Shown one piece after another: positions 24,364 to 32,505 of a stretch of 45,517 nt of DNA (the first letter of the stretch is position 1; each line of letters opens with the position of its first letter). The stretch comes from CAYZXK01 sp964482395 (lineage in GTDB: Bacteria; Planctomycetota; Phycisphaerae; UBA1845; Fen-1342): the NCBI GenBank assembly GCA_964482395.1, contig CAYZXK010000010.1:1-45517 (forward strand). The letters run 5' to 3'. The notes beneath the pieces were generated by a model that saw only the letters and a list, made by a program, of their open reading frames with translations, was not told where the DNA came from and did not search any database. A program made the translations under genes and the position numbers.

Positions 24364-24930
24364 TCAGACCTTGCCTTGCAGCATCTCCCGCAGAAGACGT
24401 CGGGCACGTACCAACCGAGTTTCCACCGAATCCACCGACAGGTTCAGGGTCCGGGCGATCTCCGCATAGCTCCAGCCCTCCAAATGGCGGAGGACGAAAG
24501 GCTCACGGTAGATCACCGGCAGCCCCTGCACCGCTCGCAACAGCGTTTGACGCAGCTCGTCCGCGGCCAGCGCCGCCGAGGGGGACTCCGGCCGGCGGCT
24601 CGCCACCGCCCCAGCCGCCTTCACGCTTCGAACCTGCTCCTGCCGCTGGAGGGCCATGCAGGCGTCGATGGTCACGTTCCGCACGACCGAGTACAGCCAG
24701 GAACGCAGCCGCTGTGGATCCTCCAGACTGGGCAGCCGCTCCCAGACCCGGGTCCAGACCTGCTGGGCGACGTCGTCGACCAGGTCCGCCCGTCCGGCGA
24801 CGGCGTAAATGGCACTCCGGACCCACGAGTCATGCTCCCGGATCAGGCGATCCGCCGCCCAGCGGTCACCCCGCTGTGCCTCAGCGACCAGCCGCCGGAC
24901 TGAATCCGCGTCGATCGTCACGCTCGGCAT
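24364..24930 (-). CDS. ECF-family RNA polymerase sigma factor
   Basis: 188 residues. Region 2 is seen in AADRLIREHDSWVRSAIYAV and DLVDDVAQQVWTRVWERL, followed by LRSWLYSVVRNVTIDACMAL. Region 4 is seen in LPVIYREPFVLRHLEGWSYA followed by EIARTLNLSVDSVETRLVRA, a helix-turn-helix for -35 recognition. Regions 1.1 and 3 are absent, as expected for ECF (sigma70 group 4) factors. The ATG at 24930 is chosen because upstream in-frame codons lack sigma similarity and run into the divergent peptidase gene. It heads the sigma / anti-sigma / PDZ operon. I looked for a GGAAC-type autoregulated promoter in the 142-nt divergent gap and did not find a convincing one. Confidence 0.9.
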   Translation of the reverse strand: MPSVTIDADSVRRLVAEAQRGDRWAADRLIREHDSWVRSAIYAVAGRADLVDDVAQQVWTRVWERLPSLEDPQRLRSWLYSVVRNVTIDACMALQRQEQVRSVKAAGAVASRRPESPSAALAADELRQTLLRAVQGLPVIYREPFVLRHLEGWSYAEIARTLNLSVDSVETRLVRARRLLREMLQGKV

Positions 24931-25072
24931 TCCACTTATTGCAGACGCCCTCACCGGCCGGGCCCTGGCAAAAATCGGGGAAAGAGGCTGCAATCCGTCT
25001 GATAACTTTGCCACGGGTGCGGCTGGCGGCCAAGGCGTCCGTCGCCTCGCCCGGGTCCATGGAGACGCGAGC

Positions 25073-26218
25073 ATGCTGCTGCCGAGTGTTCTGAAGAGCC
25101 TTCTGTCGGTTCCTACGGCGCCCTTCGCTGAAGCCGCCGTGGTGGAGTACGTTCAGCGTTGGGTCGCCCGACTGGAGGGGGTCCGGGTGAGGCTCGACCG
25201 TCACGGAAACCTGCTGTTGCATTATCGCCGCGGGCCGGCCGGCTCAGGGCCGCTGGCTTTCGTGGCCCACTTGGACCACCCCGGTTTCATTGCTCAGCGG
25301 ATGCTTGGTCGCTTTCGGCTTCAGGCACGGTTCCACGGGGGCGTCAAGCCCGAGTACTTTCCGGGGACTTCGGTCCGTTTTTGGAGCCAAAACCGCTGGG
25401 TCGCCGGTCGGGTGGTCAGACTATCCAAGCTTATGCCCATAACCGGAGTACCGGGCTGGATCGCCAGACCGGAGGAAGCAGTCATTCAAACCCGGGAGTT
25501 GGTTGCTGAATCGTCGGTGGGGATGTGGGATTTGCCGGCGGTGCACGTTAGAGGCGGTCGCCTGTACGCCGGGGCGTGCGATGACCTGGCCGGTGTGGCC
25601 GCGCTGCTGACAATGCTCCGACGGCTTAGTCGGAAGCGTGCACGGGCCGACGTCCGCTGTCTGTTCACCCGGGCCGAGGAAGCCGGCTTCATCGGCGCAA
25701 TCGCAGCAATACGGGCCGGCACGCTGCCCCGCCGGGTGCCCGTAATGTCAATCGAAACCAGCAGCGCGCTGCCCGATGCCTGCGTCGGCCACGGCCCCAT
25801 TCTCCGGGTCGGTGATCGCGCGACCGTCTTTTCCAGCCGCTTGACCGCTTGGTGCCAAGCGATAGCCGAAGACCTTTCTCGGCGTAACAAACGCTTTGCC
25901 TTCCAGCGCAGGCTCATGTACGGCGGTACTTGCGAGGCAACGCCCTTCAGCGCTTTTGGATTCGAAGCTGGCGGCATCTGCCTGGCACTCGGCAATTACC
26001 ACAACATGGACCAGAACCGCCGGAGAATAGCTCCCGAATTCGTCAGCCTGCGCGACTGGCAAGCTCTGGTCGACTGGCTGGAGGCGTTGGCCACCTCCAA
26101 AATCGACCGCGACGGCCTGCGTCCCATAAGGCAACGGTTCGACCAGCGACTGGCCCAGTACCGGCCTCTGCTCCTGAGTACTCCGCGGGCCCGATCCGCA
26201 AAATCCTTTGTCCGTTAA
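25073..26218 (+). CDS. M42/M20-type zinc aminopeptidase
   Basis: 381 residues, no signal peptide. Metallopeptidase clan MH features are in order: LAFVAHLDHPGFIA (metal-binding His and Asp), AGACDDLAGVAALLTML (bridging Asp), FTRAEEAGFIGAIAA (Glu-Glu, catalytic and ligand), PVMSIETSSALPDA (acidic ligand region) and YHNMDQNRR (final His). An insertion between the first two motifs (about 95-175) corresponds to the PDZ-like/dimerisation domain of M42 enzymes. It probably trims peptides in the cytoplasm. The ATG at 25073 starts a sensible N-terminus (MLLPSVLKSLLSVP); codons further upstream overlap the divergent sigma gene. It is convergent with the adenosyltransferase gene, with 20 nt between them. 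Confidence 0.8.
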   Translation: MLLPSVLKSLLSVPTAPFAEAAVVEYVQRWVARLEGVRVRLDRHGNLLLHYRRGPAGSGPLAFVAHLDHPGFIAQRMLGRFRLQARFHGGVKPEYFPGTSVRFWSQNRWVAGRVVRLSKLMPITGVPGWIARPEEAVIQTRELVAESSVGMWDLPAVHVRGGRLYAGACDDLAGVAALLTMLRRLSRKRARADVRCLFTRAEEAGFIGAIAAIRAGTLPRRVPVMSIETSSALPDACVGHGPILRVGDRATVFSSRLTAWCQAIAEDLSRRNKRFAFQRRLMYGGTCEATPFSAFGFEAGGICLALGNYHNMDQNRRRIAPEFVSLRDWQALVDWLEALATSKIDRDGLRPIRQRFDQRLAQYRPLLLSTPRARSAKSFVR

Positions 26219-26238
26219 ACCCGCACGGCTCGCGGGGA

Positions 26239-26802
26239 TCAGGCCCGGCTATTCCACAGCTTCTCGGCGTTCCCGGCCAGCTTGTTCTGGTACCGGGCCA
26301 TGACGAACAACAGGTCGGAAAGCCGGTTTAGGTACGGAATGACATACGGCCCGACCGGCTCTTCCTGGGACAGGGCGACGACCTCGCGCTCCGCCCGCCG
26401 GCATACGGTTCGCGCGACCTGAAGCTGTGAACCGGCCCACGACCCGTCGGGCAAGACGAAATTCTCCAGCGGCGGCAGGGTAGAGTTAAACTGCTCCACT
26501 AGCTCGTCGAGGGAGGCTACGTGCTTGGCCTCCAGGTGCGGCCCGGGCCGGGCGGTGCGGTCCGCCTCGGGTGTAGACAACTCCGCCCCCAGGTGAAACA
26601 ACTCGTTCTGAATCCGCCGCAACGGCTCGACCAGCTCGTCGGCCAGCCCCGTCGCCAGCGCCAGACCAAGATGTGCGTTAAGCTCGTCGACGGTGCCATA
26701 CGCCGCCACCCGCCGGCAACTTTTGAGCACCCGCCGGCCGCTTCCCAAGGCGGTAGTGCCATCGTCGCCGGCGCGCGTAGAAACCCTATTGATTCTTGGC
26801 AT
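26239..26802 (-). CDS. Cob(I)alamin adenosyltransferase, PduO type
   Basis: 187 residues, the usual length of a stand-alone PduO N-terminal domain. Motifs are STRAGDDGTTALGSGRRVLK (ATP-binding N-terminus), AAYGTVDELNAHLGLAL, ELFHLGAELSTPE, NFVLPDGSWAGSQLQVAR, VCRRAEREVVAL and YLNRLSDLLFVMAR. The enzyme transfers the adenosyl group of ATP to cob(I)alamin to form coenzyme B12. The start at 26802 follows the known N-terminal motif spacing; an in-frame upstream extension is Arg/Gly-rich and was rejected. A 154-nt gap separates it from the DUF1015 gene upstream on the same strand. Other cobalamin genes are absent here, suggesting salvage or a distant pathway. Confidence 0.9.
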   Translation of the reverse strand: MPRINRVSTRAGDDGTTALGSGRRVLKSCRRVAAYGTVDELNAHLGLALATGLADELVEPLRRIQNELFHLGAELSTPEADRTARPGPHLEAKHVASLDELVEQFNSTLPPLENFVLPDGSWAGSQLQVARTVCRRAEREVVALSQEEPVGPYVIPYLNRLSDLLFVMARYQNKLAGNAEKLWNSRA

Positions 26803-26956
26803 GGTCAGACTCCAGGCACATATCCGGCGTGCCGGCCGCCCCACGTACGAACCAGCGGCTCTACCCGCCCCTCCACAACCGAAAAGTCGATGTAGCACCG
26901 GCTGCCGCGTCGCCCGATGCAACGCGACAAAAACGTCTAACCAAGCGTCCTAACTC

Positions 26957-28246
26957 TCACGGTGTCAACGGGTTAATGACAAGCCCGCTGGCTAATTTCG
27001 GGTAGAAGTAGGTGCTCTTCTGGGGCATCAGGTCGCCCGCCCCGCATACTGCCCGCAATTCCTCCATGGTGGTCGGCTGCATGAGGAAAGCGGTTCCGGC
27101 CGCCTCGTCGGCTACCTTCACTGCTTCCTCGTCACCCTTGATGTAACGTATTTCGGGAGCGGTGCCGGCACATAACTTTGGCGTGATGATTCGGTCCATT
27201 ACATACGCATGGAGGAAGGCCAAGCCCAAACGTCGCCAAGCTGGGGTACGGTCCGGCTCCAGGGGGTCAAGAAGATCGGGTCGGGAGGGCCGCACGGCGT
27301 AATAGCGTCGCTTGATCGGTTCAAGCATTGCAATCGCCTGTGGACCGAACTCGCGCAGCGCACCAATGGCCGCTCCGGGAGCCTGCACGGGCAACTCCTT
27401 CACTTCCAGTCGGGGGTCGCCGCTCAGAACGTCGGCAGTGACTTTCAGGCCGGGCAGTACGCGATGGGTCGGCAGGATCAGCAGACCGGGGTCTTCCATC
27501 GCACAGAACACGCACAGCACGAAGTTGGCCGGGTGCTCCGGCGGTAGCGGCCCCTCCTGCTGCACCAGCCAGTCGCGGTAGAGCATCGCCGTGCCGCAGC
27601 GATGGTGGCCGTCGGCGATGTACGTTGCCTTCGGCTCCATCATCTGCGTCACGTCCGCGATAGCTGCCGGCTCGGTCACCGCCCAAAGCCGGTTCTCGAC
27701 CCCGTCGGCGGTGCCGGCCGCCAGCGGCCGGGGCGAGAGTTCCCGCTCGAGCCGGCGGGCGATTTCATTCTGCGGGTCCTGATAGAGGCCAAATATCGGG
27801 CTCAAGTTGGCGCGCGTGGCCTTGGTCAGGGCCAGGCGATCCTCTTTCGGGCCACCGAAGGTCCGCTCGTGCGGAAAGATGCTGCCCTGGCCGAAAGGTT
27901 CGAGTCGCAGCCGGGCGAAGAACATCTTGCGCACGTAATTTCGGCCGTCTTGGGAAAAGAGCTGATGGTAGACGTAAAGGGCCGGCTGCCGGTCGCGGAC
28001 CATGACTCCCTCGGCCAGCCAGCGATCCAACGTAGCCCGGGAGGCCTGATATGCCTCGGGCGGACCGGCCGACTTGGGGGGCATGTGCGGCAGGTCGATC
28101 TTCACGAAGTTGTTCGGATGCCGGGCCAGCAAGTCCGCTTTCCCGGCTTCGTCAATGATGTCGTAAGGGGGCGAGAGCAGCCGCGAGAGGTCGGGCGTCT
28201 TATCGGTCGCGTAGCGGACGGCGGCGAAAGGTCGTATGATGCTCAT
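26957..28246 (-). CDS. DUF1015 family protein
   Basis: 429 residues. The start SIIRPFAAVRYATDKTPDLS followed by RLLSPPYDIIDEAGKADLLA is diagnostic of DUF1015 (COG4198). YVYHQLFSQDGRNYVRKMFF, GSIFPHERTFGGPKEDRLAL, YIADGHHRCGTAMLYRDWL and LPTHRVLPGL are further conserved segments. The DGHHR motif and the ParB-like N-terminal arrangement suggest a nucleotide- or phosphate-handling fold, but the biochemical role of the family is not settled as far as I know. No signal peptide. The ATG at 28246 is chosen because SIIRPF is the usual N-terminus. It is divergent from the FG-GAP lipoprotein across 274 nt. Confidence 0.85.
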   Translation of the reverse strand: MSIIRPFAAVRYATDKTPDLSRLLSPPYDIIDEAGKADLLARHPNNFVKIDLPHMPPKSAGPPEAYQASRATLDRWLAEGVMVRDRQPALYVYHQLFSQDGRNYVRKMFFARLRLEPFGQGSIFPHERTFGGPKEDRLALTKATRANLSPIFGLYQDPQNEIARRLERELSPRPLAAGTADGVENRLWAVTEPAAIADVTQMMEPKATYIADGHHRCGTAMLYRDWLVQQEGPLPPEHPANFVLCVFCAMEDPGLLILPTHRVLPGLKVTADVLSGDPRLEVKELPVQAPGAAIGALREFGPQAIAMLEPIKRRYYAVRPSRPDLLDPLEPDRTPAWRRLGLAFLHAYVMDRIITPKLCAGTAPEIRYIKGDEEAVKVADEAAGTAFLMQPTTMEELRAVCGAGDLMPQKSTYFYPKLASGLVINPLTP

Positions 28247-28402
28247 AACCACTCCATCTTGGGCACGGGGCCTGGGCTCCAACGCGTATCGGACGGAGGC
28301 GCGCCTTGGCCCCGCCCGAACGAATCCTGTACCACCTGAGTAGCACGGCCGTCAAATGGCCGGCTCACTCAGAAACCACGGCCCTGCCGCCTCCGCTTAT
28401 CG

Positions 28403-28431
28403 TTGACTGGCCACCTGCGGGTCGATAGATT
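28403..28431 (+). promoter_or_regulatory. Candidate sigma70-type promoter of the FG-GAP lipoprotein
   Basis: TTGACT (28403-28408) and TAGATT (28426-28431) are separated by exactly 17 bp, 5/6 and 4/6 matches to the consensus. The predicted start near 28438 gives a leader of about 80 nt containing the hairpin at 28449-28470 and a GGAGG ribosome-binding site at 28507-28511. The rest of the 28247-28520 gap shows nothing else I can name. Confidence 0.5.
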
Positions 28432-28448
28432 TAGTGGGCGATGCGGGT

Positions 28449-28470
28449 CAACGGCGAGGCTCAGCCGTTG
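28449..28470 (+). other. Leader hairpin in the 5' untranslated region
   Basis: CAACGGC (28449-28455) pairs perfectly with GCCGTTG (28464-28470) around an 8-nt loop GAGGCTCA. It lies about 10 nt inside the predicted transcript and 37 nt before the ribosome-binding site. The loop's GAGG resembles a Shine-Dalgarno core. It may stabilise the mRNA. I found no match to a known riboswitch class. Confidence 0.35.
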
Positions 28471-28520
28471 CGCGCCGGGTCGGGCCTGCATTCGTCCCCT
28501 TAAAGCGGAGGTACCGGTTC

Positions 28521-31500
28521 ATGTTACAAGCACGTTCCGCTGGGCTGCCAGGCCTGCTGACCCTGGCTGCTGCGTGTGTTATGGGTACCATGCTCATGGC
28601 CGGTTGTCCACGGCCGCAGACCCCGACTACACCCACGGCTGACGAACAAGAACCCAACGCGCTTCCGGTCGAGACCGGTACCGGGCAGGAGGAGCGCCCC
28701 ATTCCGCCGCCGGCGATCGAGACCGATAAAGAGGGCGATCAGACTTCGACCGGTACTCCCGGTACTGGTGAGGAACCGGCGGAGCCGACCGGCCCGGTGG
28801 TGGGGACCGCCTCGGTTCGGTTCAGCGAACCGCTGACTGATGTCGGGGTCCGGCCCGCGGCCGGCACGGTGGTCAGGCTGGGCTTCAAGCTCACCGCGCG
28901 CGAGGGGGTCGTACGCAGGGCCGAGTTCGTCCTGGCGCCTGACGCCGACGCCAGCCGCCCGCCGATCGTGGTCCGGGCGGAAACCGTCTCTCCGGGGAAC
29001 AACACTTTCACTCTTGACAGCAAGACCGACGTGCAGGATCGGGGCCTGCTCGCCGAAGGTTATGGGCGTTTCCTGTTGGGCGTCCGGCTGACGTTGAGTT
29101 CCGGCCAGCAGCAGGCCTGGTTTGCTCCGGGCCAGGTGCGTATCGACGCTCAACCGCCTACGGGCCGCTGGGAGTTTCCGCAGGCCAACGCGCTGGTCAG
29201 TCCGCGGACCTGGCCGGTCAAGCTGTACACTACTGACAACTCGCCCCATACCGTTAAGGTGCTTCTGGACACCGATACGAATCCGAACAACGGGTACGCC
29301 GGCGTTCTGGTAAGCGAGACCGAGTTTCCAGCCGGCCGGGACGTGCTCCGCGACTTCAGCACGGCTTTCCTGTCGATCGGAGCCGGCGCGTATTACTACT
29401 ACGTGATGCTTTCGGACGGGATCGAGCCGCCGGTCGGTTTCTACGCCCGCTACCCGGCCCAGACCGGTCCGCTGGTGCAGGTCATGGTCACCAACCGCCT
29501 GGTGGGCACGTTCGACCTCAATCAGCTCGACCCGAACCAGCCCAGCTACGCCAACCGCTCGGGTCCCAGCAAAGGGGCCATCCTGCAAGGTTTCAACTTC
29601 AACGATCTGGCCGGCAGCTCGATGGCCAGCGTGCCGGATCTCGACGGTGACCGGCGGGCAGAACTGCTGATCGCCTCCCGTTTCGGCAAGCCGTACATCG
29701 TGAACACCGAAGGCGTTGGCTGGGGCGAGGCCTACCTGATCTACGGCAGCTCGACCAGGCTGCGCGACGTGTGGCAACTCAACTCGGTGGGACGCGGCCC
29801 GATCCCCGGACTGGTATTCCCCGGGATTCGGGCCCCCATGGGGACCACCTGGACCGAGGGATTGTCCGACGTAACCGTGATCCCGGACATGGATGGCGAC
29901 GACTGGCCGGAACTGGTCTTCAGCTTCCCGCGAGTGGAGTCGGTGAGCCTGGCGAATACCTCCTGGGCTCAACACCCCGACCTGCATTCCGATTATCCGG
30001 GTCTGGGAGACCTGGAATATGACGCGTATGACTACATCTGGGGCGTGTGGCGCGCTAACCAGGCCCAGTTCACCCGCGGAGGAATAGTCATCGTCTCCAG
30101 CCACAGCCCCATGCTGCAATTCCCGCAGCGGCTGAACCGCAAGGGCAATCGAGTCGTGGACCTGGCCGAAGTGGGCCAAGTCTTCAGCGACACCCAAATG
30201 GCTAACTACAGGCTTGTGGTCCGTCGGGCCAGCAGCAGCAAGGCGACGGCCACCTGCCCAGACGGGGAACAGCAACACGACCACTGGGTGGTGGTGAACG
30301 ACGTCGTTTTTGAGACTCAGGGCCCCGGCGGCTTCAACAACCACTATTCGGCCCCGCAGCTCTTCGGAATTCCGCGGCAGGATCCGGCCTTTCCGGAGGA
30401 CTGGATATGGGACCCCGACCCGTACCAGCCGCCGCTGGCCAACATTCGCCCGCTTCCCATCTTCCTGCCGGAAGAGCCGGACGGCACGCCGAGCCGCCTC
30501 GGCAACCCGTGCGACCCGGACAATCGTTGCACCTGGACTCTACGCTGGATCGGCGACCGGAACTACAACTATCACACGGGCGAGCACATTCACGACGAGC
30601 CGTTCCCGATTGAAGATTACTACGCCACGGGGGTGGGTGGGCCGGATCCGCTCATGTGGCACGCCAAAGGCTGGCACGCGAGTTGGACTCCCGGGCCGCA
30701 GAGCGGCGAAGCAATCTGGACCGGCTTCTGTGGACGATACACGGCGCGGGTGACTCCAGGCTCCGGCGGAAACGAGTGCGGAGCCCGCATCCTCGGTCAG
30801 CGACGCGAGGACCGCTTCGGCACCGCGGTCGGAGCCGACGGGAACTTCCTTTACATCAGCGCCCCGCGCCGCACCGCCCTCAAGGCCGGCGACAATGTGC
30901 CCAGCCTGGAGGCCGACCGGGCCTGGTCGGGCGTGGTTTATCAGCTTCGAACCCGGGCCTATACCAGCAACAGCCCGTACACCGTGACCCAGCTCTGGAT
31001 CGAACCCGGCGCCGTACGCGCGCTGGACCCGAACGATCCGAACTACCCGCAGGATCCCAATGATCCCAACGCGGTCCTGTTCATACCGGCCGGTTTCCCC
31101 TACGTCGACGCCGAGATCCCCGGTCGGGAAGACGAGGCCATGCCAACCCCGCACCAGTACATCATCGAGACCAAAGGATATACCCGCGGCGGCGATGACT
31201 ACTGGCCAGAGCTGACCCGGTATGCGCCCGATCCTCCTCCACCAACCCTGGCTCAGGCTCCGGCCGGCGTTCCCGATCGTCGCTGGCTGGTCGATTACAC
31301 CGGGTCGTGGTCCTATTGCGGCAACACCGAAGAAATCGTGGACTACATGGGCGTCCCGTCGATCACGATCGGGGAGTCGGCGTTGTGGCCGCATTACAGT
31401 GCGGAGAAGGCGGAATATTACATCGACCGCACTTCCCAAATCGTCGGCCCGCATGTGGATGCTCACCTGTCCTTCGTACGCGGCCTGGGCGACGTGAACG

Positions 31501-32414
31501 GTGACGGGGTCCCCGATTTCGCCGTCGGATCGGCCGACGTCCGACAAACCTTCACTGACCCCCAGAACCCGACCGGCCCAATCGTCGGCGCAGTCTTCAT
31601 CGTCTTCGGGCGACAGACCGGCCTGGAAGGCGACGTATTGCTTAATCGCATGGCCCTGGCTCCCGCGGCCGCCAACCGCATTCATGGCGTGTTGCTGCGA
31701 GGCTCGTCGGCCAATGAGAAGCTGGGACGGGTCTTCGATGACGCCGGCGACTTCGACGGCGACGGATACGACGACGTGGTGGTGGGAAGCGAAGGGTCGG
31801 ACCTCAACCGCGGCCAGGTGATCGTAATCCTCGGCTCGCCGACCCTGGAAAGCCCCGCCGGCGGCTGGACAGTCAACGACATCGTTAATGCCGGTCGAGC
31901 CATCCGCTTCACCGGCGAGCGGCAGGGCGACCTGGCCGGAGCCAACGTGGCCGGCGCGGGAGACGTGGACGGCGACGGCCTCAGCGACATCCTCATCGCC
32001 GCCCCGGCCTACGATAAGGACCCCAACAACCCCAACACTACCGATGCCGGAGCGGTCTACCTCATCTATGGCTCGCCCACCTTACGCGGCAAACAGTTGA
32101 GCCTGTCCAGCATCGGGACCTTCGAACTGCCCGGGGTACGCTTCCTCGGCCGCGGCCGACAAGACGCCCTCGGCGGCGGAAAACTGGTATTCGACGCCAA
32201 TGACCCAACTGCCGACCGCCGGTTCTTCCTCAGCCCCGGTGACCCGATCGACCCATACTATCAGCGGGTGGAGGTGTACTCGCGTGGCGTAGCCCGCTTG
32301 GGCGACATCGACGGCGACGGCAAGGGCGACTTCGCGATCAGCGCTATGCGAGCGGACCCCAACGGCCGAGTCGATTCCGGCGAGGTATACGTGCTTTACG
32401 GCAGCGGCGACTGA
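28521..32414 (+). CDS. Large FG-GAP/integrin-alpha-like repeat lipoprotein
   Basis: 1297 residues. The signal peptide ends with LMAG-C29 (lipobox), followed by a Pro/Thr/Glu-rich linker. Calcium-binding D-x-D-G-D loops typical of FG-GAP beta-propeller blades recur: DLDGDRRAELLIAS (about 372), DMDGDDWPELVFSF (455), DVNGDGVPDFAVGS (990), DFDGDGYDDVVVGS (1076), DVDGDGLSDILIAA (1147) and DIDGDGKGDFAISA (1261). Blades include YLIYGS and FIVFGR strands, as in integrin alpha. An N-terminal beta region (about 90-350) is non-repetitive. GGAGG 9 nt before the ATG fixes the start. Likely a cell-surface, calcium-stabilised adhesion or binding protein. The wide gap between blades 2 and 3 may hold a separate domain that I do not recognise. 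Confidence 0.87.
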   Translation: MLQARSAGLPGLLTLAAACVMGTMLMAGCPRPQTPTTPTADEQEPNALPVETGTGQEERPIPPPAIETDKEGDQTSTGTPGTGEEPAEPTGPVVGTASVRFSEPLTDVGVRPAAGTVVRLGFKLTAREGVVRRAEFVLAPDADASRPPIVVRAETVSPGNNTFTLDSKTDVQDRGLLAEGYGRFLLGVRLTLSSGQQQAWFAPGQVRIDAQPPTGRWEFPQANALVSPRTWPVKLYTTDNSPHTVKVLLDTDTNPNNGYAGVLVSETEFPAGRDVLRDFSTAFLSIGAGAYYYYVMLSDGIEPPVGFYARYPAQTGPLVQVMVTNRLVGTFDLNQLDPNQPSYANRSGPSKGAILQGFNFNDLAGSSMASVPDLDGDRRAELLIASRFGKPYIVNTEGVGWGEAYLIYGSSTRLRDVWQLNSVGRGPIPGLVFPGIRAPMGTTWTEGLSDVTVIPDMDGDDWPELVFSFPRVESVSLANTSWAQHPDLHSDYPGLGDLEYDAYDYIWGVWRANQAQFTRGGIVIVSSHSPMLQFPQRLNRKGNRVVDLAEVGQVFSDTQMANYRLVVRRASSSKATATCPDGEQQHDHWVVVNDVVFETQGPGGFNNHYSAPQLFGIPRQDPAFPEDWIWDPDPYQPPLANIRPLPIFLPEEPDGTPSRLGNPCDPDNRCTWTLRWIGDRNYNYHTGEHIHDEPFPIEDYYATGVGGPDPLMWHAKGWHASWTPGPQSGEAIWTGFCGRYTARVTPGSGGNECGARILGQRREDRFGTAVGADGNFLYISAPRRTALKAGDNVPSLEADRAWSGVVYQLRTRAYTSNSPYTVTQLWIEPGAVRALDPNDPNYPQDPNDPNAVLFIPAGFPYVDAEIPGREDEAMPTPHQYIIETKGYTRGGDDYWPELTRYAPDPPPPTLAQAPAGVPDRRWLVDYTGSWSYCGNTEEIVDYMGVPSITIGESALWPHYSAEKAEYYIDRTSQIVGPHVDAHLSFVRGLGDVNGDGVPDFAVGSADVRQTFTDPQNPTGPIVGAVFIVFGRQTGLEGDVLLNRMALAPAAANRIHGVLLRGSSANEKLGRVFDDAGDFDGDGYDDVVVGSEGSDLNRGQVIVILGSPTLESPAGGWTVNDIVNAGRAIRFTGERQGDLAGANVAGAGDVDGDGLSDILIAAPAYDKDPNNPNTTDAGAVYLIYGSPTLRGKQLSLSSIGTFELPGVRFLGRGRQDALGGGKLVFDANDPTADRRFFLSPGDPIDPYYQRVEVYSRGVARLGDIDGDGKGDFAISAMRADPNGRVDSGEVYVLYGSGD

Positions 32415-32505
32415 CGCTACGGGTTCTGAGCGGGCGTGCGTATCGGGCTGCGGGGTGACCTGAAGCGGTTCGAGGCTGGGCACATGCCCAAGCCGGTCAG
32501 GCCGG

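Noticed and set aside
28432..28520. Possible cyclic-di-GMP or other riboswitch in the leader of the FG-GAP gene
   Set aside because: Only a single hairpin is visible. The conserved core bases of known classes are missing, so I list just the hairpin.
28524..30344. A 606-codon minus-strand open frame opposite the FG-GAP lipoprotein
   Set aside because: No protein-like motifs. The plus frame has a ribosome-binding site, lipobox and D-x-DG-D repeats.
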